DNA from: Sphingomonadales bacterium UBA6157
GTDB lineage: Bacteria; Pseudomonadota; Alphaproteobacteria; Sphingomonadales; Sphingomonadaceae
Length of the DNA stretch: 64,000 nucleotides
Direction of reading: 5' to 3'
Assembly (NCBI GenBank): GCA_002423025.1
Contig: DIUN01000006.1
Location: 2,344-66,343, forward strand
This document shows, in pieces, positions 15,568 to 24,429 of the stretch. The translations under genes were made by a program, and so were the position numbers. The first letter of the stretch is position 1. Each line of letters begins with the position of its first letter. The notes below the pieces were generated by a model, which had not been told where the DNA came from, made no database searches, and saw nothing but the letters and a program-made list of their open reading frames with translations.

Positions 15568-17829
15568 TCAGCCGAACTTGTTGTCACGGGGGAAGCCGGT
15601 TGGCGGCAGGCGGCCGGCGCTGCCACGCGCGCCCTTCCAGAAGGTCAGGTCGCTTTCGGTTCGAGTCCGCGCCGTGGTACCGCCCATTGCCCAACTCAGC
15701 CCCTCGGTCATCACGAACGTCCGCGCATCGGCCATGCCGCCGTCCTTGTACTTCTGCAAGGCGACGCCCTGGCCGCGGCCCATGGTGGGCAGGTCATCCA
15801 GCGCGAAGACCAGCAGTTTGCGGTTTTCTCCGATCACCGCGACCATGTCGTCGCCAGGCGGGATGGGGCGAACGACGGCCAGGATGGCCTTGTCCTTCGG
15901 GTTCAGCACCTGCCGGCCCTTGCGGGTTTCGGCCAGCACATCGGCGCTGTCCACCAGGAAGCCGCGGCCATCGGAGGCGGCGAGCAGCAGCTTCGTCTCG
16001 GCGGGATAGGCGGCGATGAGCATGATCTCGGCGCCCTCTGCCAAGTCGATCATCAGTCTCAGCGGCTCGCCGAAACCGCGGCCGCCGGGCAGCTTGTCAG
16101 GCGAGAGCGTATAGAAACGGCCATCGTTGGCGGCGACCATGATTTTGTCCGTGGTGTAGGCGTGGAAGGCGAAGGCCGGGCCATCACCTTCCTTGAACTT
16201 GATGGCGTCACCTGCGGCGAGATCGATATGGCCCTTCATGGCGCGCACCCAGCCCTTCTGGCTGGCGATGATGGTGAGCGGCTCCTTGTCGATCATCGCT
16301 TCGAGCGGCATCAGCTTCACATCCGGCGCCGTCTCGACGCTGGTGCGGCGGCGGCCTAGCGGCGTGGTGGGGCCGTATTTGTCCCGCAGGGCGGTGAGGT
16401 CCTTGACCATCCGGGCGGTCTGTTCGCTGGGAGAAGCTATGAGGCCGCGCAGGCCCTTGGCTTCCAGCGTCAGCGCCTGGTTCTCCTTGGTGATCTCGAT
16501 CTCTTCCAGCCGGCGCAGCGAGCGCAGCCGCATGTTGAGGATCGCCTCGGCCTGGGTCGGCGTGAGATCGAAAGCGGCGATCAGCTCAAGCTTGGCATCA
16601 TCGGCCTCGCGGATGATGCGGATGACTTCATCGAGGTTGAGATAGGCCTTGAGCAGCCCGCCGAGGATATCGAGCCGGGCGTCGATCTTTTCCAGCCGGT
16701 AGCGCGAGCGGGCGATGAGCACCTCGCGCTGGTGAATGAGCCATTTGGCGATGACGTCACGCAACGAGAGCACGCCGGGGCGGCCATGATCGAGCACGTT
16801 CATGTTGAGCGAGACGCGCACTTCCAGATCGGTGAGCTTGAACAGGCTCTCCATAAGCACCGCCGGATCGACATTGCGCGAGCGCGGCTCGATGACGATG
16901 CGGACCTGCTCATCCGATTCATCATCGATGTCGCCCATGATGGGCAGCTTCTTCTCGTTTACCAGCTCTGCCAGCGCCTCGATGAGCTTGCCCTTCACGA
17001 CCTGGTAGGGGATCTCATCGATAACGATGCGCCACCTGCCATGGCCCTGATCCTCTACTCGCCAGCGCGCGCGCAGACGGAAGCTACCGCGCCCGGTGGC
17101 ATAGGATTCGGCAATGCTGGCAGCCGGCTCGACACAGATGCCGCCGGTCGGGAAGTCAGGCCCCTTCACATGGGCGAGCATCGCGGCTTCCGGCAGCTCC
17201 GGATTGTCGAGCAGCGCCAGCGCGGCGCCGAGGACTTCGGCGGCGTTGTGCGGTGGAATGCTGGTCGCCATGCCGACAGCGATGCCGGACGAACCATTGG
17301 CCAGCAGATTGGGGAAAAGGCCGGGGAAGACTTCGGGCTCCTCCTCCTCGCCATTGTAGGTGGTGCGGAAATCGACGCTGGCTTCGTCCAGCCCGTCCAT
17401 CAGTTCCGCGGCAGCAGCGGTGAGCCGAGCCTCGGTATACCGCATGGCGGCGGCGTTATCGCCATCGATGTTGCCGAAGTTGCCCTGGCCATCGACGAGG
17501 GGATAGCGCAGCGCGAAATCCTGGCTGAGACGCACCAGTGCGTCATAGATCGATTGGTCACCATGCGGGTGGTATTTGCCCATCACGTCGCCGACGACGC
17601 GGGCGGACTTCTTGTAGGCGGCAGCCGGATCGAGCTTGAGCAGCCGCATGCCCCAAAGGATGCGGCGGTGCACCGGCTTCAGGCCATCTCGCAGATCCGG
17701 CAGTGAGCGCGCGGTGATCGTGGAGAGCGCATAGACGAGGTAGCGGTCCCCCAGCGCGCTGTCGAACGGCGTGTCGAGGATGCGGTCGGCGGGTGGTTCG
17801 GGGGGCGGTGCGAGCGTGGTTCTGGCCAT
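15568..17829 (-). CDS. parC: DNA topoisomerase IV subunit A
   Basis: 753 aa, a normal ParC length. The N-terminal breakage-reunion domain carries the active-site Tyr131 in AAAMRYTEARL. The quinolone-resistance region GKYHPHGDQSIYDALVR (85-101) precedes it. The C-terminal half consists of the beta-pinwheel blades used for DNA wrapping, e.g. GWVRAMKGH and GRFYTLSPDKLPGGRGFG. Topoisomerase IV decatenates daughter chromosomes; parE is not in the window. The residue equivalent to E. coli Ser80 is Gln92 and that equivalent to Glu84 is Asp96. It lies 47 bases downstream of recO. Confidence 0.96.
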   Translation of the reverse strand: MARTTLAPPPEPPADRILDTPFDSALGDRYLVYALSTITARSLPDLRDGLKPVHRRILWGMRLLKLDPAAAYKKSARVVGDVMGKYHPHGDQSIYDALVRLSQDFALRYPLVDGQGNFGNIDGDNAAAMRYTEARLTAAAAELMDGLDEASVDFRTTYNGEEEEPEVFPGLFPNLLANGSSGIAVGMATSIPPHNAAEVLGAALALLDNPELPEAAMLAHVKGPDFPTGGICVEPAASIAESYATGRGSFRLRARWRVEDQGHGRWRIVIDEIPYQVVKGKLIEALAELVNEKKLPIMGDIDDESDEQVRIVIEPRSRNVDPAVLMESLFKLTDLEVRVSLNMNVLDHGRPGVLSLRDVIAKWLIHQREVLIARSRYRLEKIDARLDILGGLLKAYLNLDEVIRIIREADDAKLELIAAFDLTPTQAEAILNMRLRSLRRLEEIEITKENQALTLEAKGLRGLIASPSEQTARMVKDLTALRDKYGPTTPLGRRRTSVETAPDVKLMPLEAMIDKEPLTIIASQKGWVRAMKGHIDLAAGDAIKFKEGDGPAFAFHAYTTDKIMVAANDGRFYTLSPDKLPGGRGFGEPLRLMIDLAEGAEIMLIAAYPAETKLLLAASDGRGFLVDSADVLAETRKGRQVLNPKDKAILAVVRPIPPGDDMVAVIGENRKLLVFALDDLPTMGRGQGVALQKYKDGGMADARTFVMTEGLSWAMGGTTARTRTESDLTFWKGARGSAGRLPPTGFPRDNKFG

Positions 17830-17876
17830 GCTCCGGGATAGCGCGGGGCGGCGGGGGCGTCCACGGCTGGTTTGGG

Positions 17877-18602
17877 TCAGGGCAGCTTGAGGCGTGCGAT
17901 CAGCTGCTGCCGTGCCGGCAGGATGGCGGCGGCGCGGCCGTTGATCAGGTCCCGCTCAAGGAAATAGCCCGAGAGTTTGAGGCCCTCGGCGATGGCGGCC
18001 GGCGTTGCCGGCGCTGGGCCGATGAGAAAGCCCGGGAGCGGCAGCAGTCGCGCTGCCCAGGGCAGGCCTGCTCCGCGGCTTACGGCTTGTGCGGACTTGG
18101 GTGAGACGTAGGCAAGATCCTCGGTGCTGCCGGTGGCGGCGCAACTGGTCAGGTCCAGCCCGAAGCCGAGCTCCGACAACAGCAGCAGCTCGAAGCGCAC
18201 AAGACTTTCGCCGAGCGCCGCCATCGGCATGGCGGCGGCGATGCCATCGAGCAGGGCTTCCAGGGCCGTGTGGATGGTGGGGTGCGGATCATCCTCGGCG
18301 AGTGCTGTGGCAGTGAGAGCGGTGAACCAGGCGATGGCAGCGAGGCTGGCACCATCGGCGGCGAGCGCGGTTCGGGCGCGGGTGAGCTCGACTGTGGCGG
18401 CGGCGAGTTGGCTATCGGTGCGGGCATTGAGGCTGAGCGCGACGCTGTTGCCTGGCTGCAGCACCGGGCGCAGTTTTGATGAGCGGCCGCCGCGCACATA
18501 GCCGGCCAAGAGGCCATGACCGGGCGTGAGGAAGCGCACCACCGCGCCATGCTCGCCATGGGCAAGCAGCGCGCAGACGATGGCGGGTGTTTCAAGGTGC
18601 AT
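17877..18602 (-). CDS. recO: DNA repair protein RecO
   Basis: 241 aa from the ATG at 18602. The frame is open 54 bases further, but the family begins with the OB fold seen here (ETPAIVCALLAHGEHGAVVRFLT). HGLLAGYVRGGRSSKLRPVLQPG is the typical RecO block before the helical C-terminal domain. RecO helps RecR load RecA onto SSB-coated single strands. Only two Cys are obvious in the region of the usual zinc motif, so the zinc site seems to be absent. The next gene upstream on this strand is era, with a short plus-strand open frame between them. Confidence 0.88.
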   Translation of the reverse strand: MHLETPAIVCALLAHGEHGAVVRFLTPGHGLLAGYVRGGRSSKLRPVLQPGNSVALSLNARTDSQLAAATVELTRARTALAADGASLAAIAWFTALTATALAEDDPHPTIHTALEALLDGIAAAMPMAALGESLVRFELLLLSELGFGLDLTSCAATGSTEDLAYVSPKSAQAVSRGAGLPWAARLLPLPGFLIGPAPATPAAIAEGLKLSGYFLERDLINGRAAAILPARQQLIARLKLP

Positions 18603-18729
18603 GGCGCATCGTAGCGCAAGCAGGCGGCCGGGCGCGATGGCCGAAACGGTGACCAAGCCGCTCAGGCAACCTTTGTCCTACCAGACCGTTAATGGCTCAG
18701 TGCGCTTTTGCAGACAGGCAGGTCGGTTG

Positions 18730-18927
18730 ATGATCAAGGTCAGTGTAGATGAAGCCCAGGTTGCGCACCTGATTCTGGCTCCTGAACCAATGGCGGCGGC
18801 CGATGCCGGCGTTGACCCTATCGCGGCCGCGGAGCGGCTGTTCTCGGTTCTGGCCAAAGGCTCGGTTGCGGCCGGCGCAGCGTCCGATCTAGCTCAATCC
18901 ACCCAGCCCAGCCCGACATCGCGATAG
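18730..18927 (+). CDS. Possible small protein between recO and era (unsupported by family)
   Basis: 65 codons starting ATG ATC AAG after a GGTCGGT stretch. The sequence begins MIKVSVDEAQVAHLILAPEP and is Ala-rich and acidic. The first 50 codons use the GC-rich third positions typical of the neighbours. The last 11 overlap the 3' end of era on the opposite strand and look non-coding in style. No family is recognised. It fills the only break in the otherwise tight minus-strand DNA/RNA-processing block, so it may be a real small gene or chance. Confidence 0.35.
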   Translation: MIKVSVDEAQVAHLILAPEPMAAADAGVDPIAAAERLFSVLAKGSVAAGAASDLAQSTQPSPTSR

Positions 18928-19820
18928 ACGGCGCGGTCTTCGGACCAGTCTTCCTTCACCTTGACGTGCAGGAAGAGGTGCACCTTCTTTCCAGTGAGTT
19001 CGGCAATGCCGGCGCGGGCTGCGGCGCCGATCTCCTTGATGCGGCTGCCGCCCTTGCCGAGGACGATGGCGCGCTGCGTGTCACGCTCCACCAGGATCTG
19101 CTGGTGGATGGCGATGCTGCCATCGCGTCGCTCTTCCCACTTTTCTGTTTCCACGGCGCTGGCATAGGGCAGCTCGGCATGAAGCTGGTTGTAGATCTGC
19201 TCGCGGGTAATCTCGGCGGCCATCAGTCTTGTCGTGGCGTCGGTGAGTTGGTCTTCCGGGAAGTGCCAGGGGCCAGGGGGCATGGCGGCGGCGAGCGCCG
19301 CCTTCAATTCCGCCACGCCGTCGCCGGTGTTCGCCGAGATGAAATAGGTCTCGGTGAAATGCGCGAAGCTGTTGGCATGGGCGGCCAGCTCGAGCAGCCG
19401 GGTTTTCGCGGTGATGTCCACCTTGTTGAGCACCAGCAGCTTGGGTTCGGGGCGGTTGGACAGCGATTCAAGAATGGCGGTCGCATCGGCGCGAAAGCCG
19501 GTCTTGGCGTCCACCACAAAGGCGATCAGGTCCGCCCCTTCGGCGCCTTCCCAGGCGGCCTTGACCATGGCGCGGTCCAGCCGGCGGCGCGGTGCAAAGA
19601 TGCCGGGCGTGTCGATGAGCAGCAGCTGGGTGTTGCCCTCTGTTGCGATGCCCATGAGCCGCGTGCGGGTCGTCTGGACCTTGGAGGACACGATGGCGAT
19701 CTTCTGGCCGACGAGCGCGTTGACCAGCGTGGATTTGCCGGCATTTGGCGCGCCAACGATGGCGACCGAGCCGCAGCGGGTGTCGGGAACGGCGAGGCCG
19801 GTTTCAGGTATATCAATCAT
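18894..19820 (-). CDS. era: GTPase Era
   Basis: 308 aa from the ATG at 19820, which shares one base with the rnc stop; a TTG just upstream is an alternative start. The G1 loop is GAPNAGKST at 23-31. G2 is in QTTRTRLMGI, G3 is DTPG and G4 is NKVD. The C-terminal KH domain (EKWEERRDGSIAIHQQILVE, then GKGGSRIKEIG) binds the 3' end of 16S rRNA. Era checks maturation of the 30S subunit. Coupling with RNase III, which processes the rRNA precursor, is functional as well as genetic. Confidence 0.96.
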   Translation of the reverse strand: MIDIPETGLAVPDTRCGSVAIVGAPNAGKSTLVNALVGQKIAIVSSKVQTTRTRLMGIATEGNTQLLLIDTPGIFAPRRRLDRAMVKAAWEGAEGADLIAFVVDAKTGFRADATAILESLSNRPEPKLLVLNKVDITAKTRLLELAAHANSFAHFTETYFISANTGDGVAELKAALAAAMPPGPWHFPEDQLTDATTRLMAAEITREQIYNQLHAELPYASAVETEKWEERRDGSIAIHQQILVERDTQRAIVLGKGGSRIKEIGAAARAGIAELTGKKVHLFLHVKVKEDWSEDRAVYRDVGLGWVD

Positions 19821-20509
19821 CAATCTGCCTTTGCCAGCAGGACCCGGAGCATAGCCTCGGCGGCGGCCTTTTCGGCATCCTGCTTGTTGTTTCCGGTGCC
19901 GCGCGCCGGCTCCTCGCCGCGCACGCTGGCTTCCACGGTGAAGACAGGCGCGTGCGGCGGCCCTTCGCGGTCAACGACCACATAGGTCGGCATACCGCGT
20001 CGGCGCTTGAGCGTCCATTCCTGCAGCCTCGATTTGGGGTCATCGAGCAGGCGCGGCTTGTCACCGAGCAGTCGGCCCCATTCCCGCCGCACCAGCGTAT
20101 CGGCCGCATCCCAGCCACCATCGATGAACACCGCGCCAACGAGGGCTTCGGCAATATCGCCGAGCACGTTATCGGAGAGGTGCAATCCCTTGGCGCGGGT
20201 TTTGGTTTCCATGATGACCAGCTCGGAGACGCCCCAGCTACGGGCAACCTCGGCATTGGCCGGGCCTTCCACAAGCGCGTGCAGGCGGGCGGTAAGCCGG
20301 CCTTCCGCTTCGTCATGACCCTTGTAGAGCCAGGCCGCGACCGAGCAGCCGAGGACGCGATCCCCAAGGAATTCCAGCCGCTGGTAACTGTCCGTCCCCT
20401 TGGTGGCGCTGCCATGCGTAAGGGCGCGGCGGATGAGCCCGACGTCTTTGAAATCATGGCCAAGCGTCTTCATGGCCCAAGCGTGAAGCTGCGCGTCGCT
20501 GTGGCTCAC
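19820..20509 (-). CDS. rnc: Ribonuclease III
   Basis: 229 aa from a GTG at 20509, the best fit to family length, starting about 13 residues before LGHDFKD. The frame is open up to an ATG at 20656, which would give 278 aa but would overlap the start of pgi on the other strand. The catalytic signature is RLEFLGDRVLG, and the second acidic site is NVLGDIAEALVGAVFIDGG. A dsRNA-binding domain occupies the C-terminus (DPKSRLQEWTLKRR ... KQDAEKAAAEAML). It cuts double-stranded rRNA precursors and mRNAs. lepB, often upstream in alphaproteobacteria, is absent here. Confidence 0.92.
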   Translation of the reverse strand: MSHSDAQLHAWAMKTLGHDFKDVGLIRRALTHGSATKGTDSYQRLEFLGDRVLGCSVAAWLYKGHDEAEGRLTARLHALVEGPANAEVARSWGVSELVIMETKTRAKGLHLSDNVLGDIAEALVGAVFIDGGWDAADTLVRREWGRLLGDKPRLLDDPKSRLQEWTLKRRRGMPTYVVVDREGPPHAPVFTVEASVRGEEPARGTGNNKQDAEKAAAEAMLRVLLAKAD

Positions 20510-20654
20510 CGGCGGAAACCCGGGTTGACGTGATTGTATAGCATCATGGCCGGTGGCGTGGCGCGGGGCGGGTGCGCGGTCAAGCACGGAAATGCCGGCG
20601 CGCTGTGCGGCAAGGGTCTTGGAGTTGTCATGCTGATGCGGCAAAGTCTCGTTC

Positions 20655-22178
20655 ATGATGGATTTTCACGCACAATTGCAGGCTCATGCCGCCAGCGTCC
20701 GGCGGCCGATTGCGGCACTTTTTGCAGCGGAGCCCGAGCGGCTGGGAACGCTGAGCCTTGATGTGGCAGGCGTGCACTTCGATTTTTCCAAGCTGGCGCT
20801 GGACAGCAAGGCGCTGGCGCTGCTTGCCGGGCTGGCCGACGAGGCGGACTTTGCGGACTGGCGCGCGAAGCTCTTTGCCGGGGCTATCGTCAACCCAAGC
20901 GAGCGCCGCCCAGCGACGCATATGGCCGAGCGTGGCATGGGAGCAGCAGCCGACGTGGCGGCTGCGACGCAGGGTCAGGCCGCGATGCAGGCGCTCGTCG
21001 AGGCGATGCGAGGCGAGAACGTCGATCATGTGCTGCACATCGGCATCGGCGGCTCGGCGCTTGGCCCGGCGCTGCTGCTCGATGCGCTGGGGCGTGATGG
21101 TGATGGGCCGTTGGTGCATGTGGTGGCCAATATCGATGGTGAGGCGCTGGCCCGTGCCATGGCGGTGTGTGACCCGCTCCGCACAAGAATTATCATCGTC
21201 TCCAAGACGTTCACCACCACCGAGACGATGACGAATACTGCCAGTGCGCTGGACTGGCTGGCGGCGGCAGGCGTGGTCGATCCGCGTGCAAGGACCGTGG
21301 CCGTGACAGCGGCACCGGAGAAGGCGCGGGCCTGGGGTGCCGGCGCTGTGCTGCCCTTCGCCGAGACGGTGGGCGGGCGCTATTCCCTCTGGTCTGCCGT
21401 GGGGCTGCCCTTTGCGCTGCGCTGTGGCTGGCCTGCATGGGAGGCGTTGCGCGCCGGTGCTGCCGCCATGGATGCACATTTTCGTGATGCGCCGCTTGGC
21501 CGCAACGCCCCGGTGCTGGCGGCAATGGGCGATGTGTGGGCAGCGCGTTACCTCGGCCAGCAGGTGCGCGGTGTGTTCGCTTATGATGAGCGGCTGCGGT
21601 TGCTGCCGAGCTTCCTCCAGCAGCTCGAGATGGAGAGCAATGGCAAGCGCGTGACGCGGACCGGCGCGCCGGTCCGCGGGCCGACGGCGGCTGTTACTTG
21701 GGGCGGTACCGGCACGGATGCGCAGCACGCGGTGTTCCAACTGCTCCACCAGGGCACCACCGTAGGCCCGGTGGAGTTTGTGGCTGTGAAGGCGCCTGGG
21801 CATGGCTTGCCGGTGACGCATCATCGGCAACTGCTCGCCAATTGTTTTGCGCAGGGCGCGGCGCTCATGCAGGGCCGCAGCTTCGAGGCGGCTCTGGCGC
21901 TCTCCGGCGGGGACAAGGCGCTGGCGGCGGCCAAGACTTTCCCCGGCAATCGTCCCTCGGCGACGCTGCTGCTCGATCGGCTCGATCCCGCCAGTCTTGG
22001 AGCACTGCTGGCATTTTATGAGCACCGGGCTTTTACGGCGGCGGCGCTGCTTGGCATCAACCCGTTTGATCAATGGGGCGTCGAACTGGGCAAGGAGATG
22101 GCGACGGCAGTGCTGGCGGGTACGTTGGGCGACATCGACGCCTCGACGGCGGACTTGATGCGGCGCGGCCTGGCCTGA
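20655..22178 (+). CDS. pgi: Glucose-6-phosphate isomerase
   Basis: 507 aa; a second ATG follows directly, so the start may be 20658. It interconverts glucose 6-phosphate and fructose 6-phosphate. Conserved blocks in order are NPSERRPATH, IGIGGSALGP, VSKTFTTTETM, GGRYSLWSAVGLP, LEMESNGK and the C-terminal NPFDQWGVELGKEMA with the catalytic Glu and Lys. The protein is a little shorter than the E. coli enzyme (about 549 aa), as is usual in alphaproteobacteria. It stands alone on the plus strand between rnc and bpt. Confidence 0.95.
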   Translation: MMDFHAQLQAHAASVRRPIAALFAAEPERLGTLSLDVAGVHFDFSKLALDSKALALLAGLADEADFADWRAKLFAGAIVNPSERRPATHMAERGMGAAADVAAATQGQAAMQALVEAMRGENVDHVLHIGIGGSALGPALLLDALGRDGDGPLVHVVANIDGEALARAMAVCDPLRTRIIIVSKTFTTTETMTNTASALDWLAAAGVVDPRARTVAVTAAPEKARAWGAGAVLPFAETVGGRYSLWSAVGLPFALRCGWPAWEALRAGAAAMDAHFRDAPLGRNAPVLAAMGDVWAARYLGQQVRGVFAYDERLRLLPSFLQQLEMESNGKRVTRTGAPVRGPTAAVTWGGTGTDAQHAVFQLLHQGTTVGPVEFVAVKAPGHGLPVTHHRQLLANCFAQGAALMQGRSFEAALALSGGDKALAAAKTFPGNRPSATLLLDRLDPASLGALLAFYEHRAFTAAALLGINPFDQWGVELGKEMATAVLAGTLGDIDASTADLMRRGLA

Positions 22179-22181
22179 GGC

Positions 22182-22937
22182 TCAGGCTGCGGCTGGGCTC
22201 TCGGGCTTCATTCCGGTCCACACGCCGCCGATCAGGGCTTCGGTGGGCTGGAAGCGCTTCTTGTAGGCCATCCGATCGCAGCCATCGATCCAGTATCCGA
22301 GATAGACATAGGGCAGCCCAGTGCGCGCGGCGCGGATGATGTGATCGAGGATGATGAAGTTGCCAAGGCCCTGGCGGCTTGCGTCCTCGGTTTCATAGAA
22401 GCTGTAGATCATCGAGAGCCCGTCCGATTGCTTGTCGGTGAGGCAGCAGCCAACGAGGCGACCGGGGCGACCATCAATGGACGGCTCGCGATACTCCACC
22501 ACCACGGTATCGACGGGGGATTGCTCGATCATGTCGGCATAATCATGCCCGTCCATGTTCGCCATGCCACCGGCTGGGTGGCGGGCGGCGAGATAGCGGC
22601 GCAGCAGCGCCCATTGCTCCTCGGTGGACCAGGGCTCGCAGGCGCTTACTTCGAGATCGGCATGGCGCTTGAGCAGCTTCTTCTGGCTTGTGGAGGGGCG
22701 GAAGCGCCGGGCGACGACGCGCACCGATATGCAGGCCTGGCAAAAATCACAGGACGGGCGATAAACGACGTTCTGGCTGCGGCGGAAACCGATGCGACCG
22801 AGGGCCTCGTTCATCTCGCCGGCCTCCGGGCCCTTGAGCTCGGCGAACACCTTGCGCTCGGTACGACCGGGCACATACGGGCAGGGTGACGGCGCGGTCA
22901 CGAAAAACCGCGGAAAGCGAAAACTCTGGTCGGTCAC
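22182..22937 (-). CDS. bpt: Aspartate/glutamate leucyl-tRNA-protein transferase Bpt
   Basis: 251 aa with a GTG start. It attaches leucine from Leu-tRNA to proteins beginning with Asp or Glu, marking them for ClpS/ClpAP degradation (N-degron pathway). The N-terminal half has CPYVPGRTERKVF and a Cys cluster (CDFCQAC) as in ATE1/Bpt enzymes. The C-terminal GNAT-like domain has LSMIYSFYETED, GLGNFIILDHI, YVYLGYWIDGCDRMAYKKRFQP. It is convergent with pgi, 3 bases apart. The partner Aat and ClpS genes are not in this window. Confidence 0.92.
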   Translation of the reverse strand: MTDQSFRFPRFFVTAPSPCPYVPGRTERKVFAELKGPEAGEMNEALGRIGFRRSQNVVYRPSCDFCQACISVRVVARRFRPSTSQKKLLKRHADLEVSACEPWSTEEQWALLRRYLAARHPAGGMANMDGHDYADMIEQSPVDTVVVEYREPSIDGRPGRLVGCCLTDKQSDGLSMIYSFYETEDASRQGLGNFIILDHIIRAARTGLPYVYLGYWIDGCDRMAYKKRFQPTEALIGGVWTGMKPESPAAA

Positions 22938-23071
22938 AAACCTCCCCTCTCCGGATTCTGCGGCCTATTGCACACCTTAGTGCTGCCCATGGCGCGATGG
23001 CCAGTGGCAAAATGCCGGTTTCGGGTGGTTAACTACGACGGATTCGGTTGTATTTTTTGCTGTCTGCAGGA

Positions 23072-24319
23072 TCAGTCCAGCTCCACCGAGCGGACTTCAT
23101 AGCCCGAAGCCCGCAGCGCCTCGACCAGACGGTCAAGATGGTCACGGTCCCGCGTCTCGCACTCGATGTCGGTCATCAGGCCCTTGGCGGGCAGGTTGTT
23201 GAAGACGCGCTGGTGGTAGACTTCCAGGATGTTGACCTGCTGCTGATCGAAAACGCGGGCGACTTCAAAGAGCTGGCCCGGCCGGTCCTTGAGGCGGATG
23301 CGCAGCCGGGCAAGGCGGCCCGACCGCGCCAGTTCACGCAGCAGCACATTGGCAAGCAGCCGCGTATCGATGTTGCCGCCGCAGAGAACCAGGCCGACCT
23401 TGGTGCCGCGGAAACGGCGCGGATGCGCGAGCAGTGCGGCAAGGCCAGCAGCGCCGGCGCCTTCCACCACGGTCTTTTCGATCGTGAGCAGTAGCGAAAC
23501 GGCATGCTCAAGATTGCGCTCACCAACCAGCACGATCTCATCGACCAGCGCCTGCACGACCTGGCGGGTGAGCATGCCTGGCGTCTTCACAGCGATGCCT
23601 TCTGCCAGCGTGTCCCCATCGCAGATGGCACTCTCCCCGCGCAGCAGAGCATGCATGGATGGGTAAAGCTCGGCCTGCACGCCCACCACGTCGATCTTGG
23701 GATTGTGTGCCTTGGCAACCGTGGCGATGCCCGAGATCAGGCCGCCGCCGCCGATGGGGATGACCAGCGTATCGAGATCAGGCACTTCGGCGAGCATCTC
23801 CAGGCCAACGGTGCCCTGGCCAGCCATGACCAGCGGATCATCGAATGGGTGGACGAACACGAAACCACGCTTTTCGGCCAGCATCAGCGCATGGGCGCCG
23901 GCCTCCTCGAACTTCTCGCCGTGCAGCACGACATGGGCGCCATGGCCCTCGGTCTGCTGGACTTTCACGATCGGCGTGAATCGCGGCATGACGATAGTGG
24001 CCGGGATGCCGAGGCGGCGGGCATGATAGGCCAGCCCCTGTGCATGATTGCCTGCGGAGGCCGCAATGACACCGCGCGCCCGCTCCTCGGCGGTGAGGCT
24101 CAGCAGCTTGTTGAGCGCGCCGCGCTCCTTGTAGGCCGCAGTGAACTGCAGGTTCTCGAACTTGAGCCAGACATCGGCACCGGTGAGATCGGAAAGCGTC
24201 TGGCTGCGCAGGCAGGGGGTGCGAATGACGGAACCGGAAATCGCAAGGGCCGCGGCCTCAACGTCGGCGAGGCTGATCGGCAGGGCGTCTGCGGCGGCTT
24301 GGGGTGCGGTCACGGTCAT
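23072..24319 (-). CDS. ilvA: Threonine ammonia-lyase with C-terminal ACT domain
   Basis: 415 aa. It is a PLP enzyme converting threonine to 2-oxobutanoate and ammonia, the first step of isoleucine synthesis. The PLP lysine is K64 in AAYKERGAL and the phosphate-binding Gly loop is GGGGL (near 190). A single ACT-like domain from about 330 (RLRIRLKDRPGQLFEVARVF) is the short IlvA type with one regulatory domain instead of two. This type can be biosynthetic or catabolic; no other isoleucine gene is nearby, so the direction is not fixed by context. Confidence 0.9.
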   Translation of the reverse strand: MTVTAPQAAADALPISLADVEAAALAISGSVIRTPCLRSQTLSDLTGADVWLKFENLQFTAAYKERGALNKLLSLTAEERARGVIAASAGNHAQGLAYHARRLGIPATIVMPRFTPIVKVQQTEGHGAHVVLHGEKFEEAGAHALMLAEKRGFVFVHPFDDPLVMAGQGTVGLEMLAEVPDLDTLVIPIGGGGLISGIATVAKAHNPKIDVVGVQAELYPSMHALLRGESAICDGDTLAEGIAVKTPGMLTRQVVQALVDEIVLVGERNLEHAVSLLLTIEKTVVEGAGAAGLAALLAHPRRFRGTKVGLVLCGGNIDTRLLANVLLRELARSGRLARLRIRLKDRPGQLFEVARVFDQQQVNILEVYHQRVFNNLPAKGLMTDIECETRDRDHLDRLVEALRASGYEVRSVELD

Positions 24320-24429
24320 GCGCGGTGCTTAGCCGGGGGCGTGCCTTGGTGCAAATGTCCTGTTCCGGGTAGCGCTGGGCGCCGAGCTGGGGCAAGGGGC
24401 GGCGATTGGCGATTTCGGGAGCAGGCGTA

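Noticed and set aside
20628..22073. A 481-codon minus-strand frame opposite pgi
   Set aside because: Shadow frame; pgi carries all its conserved blocks.
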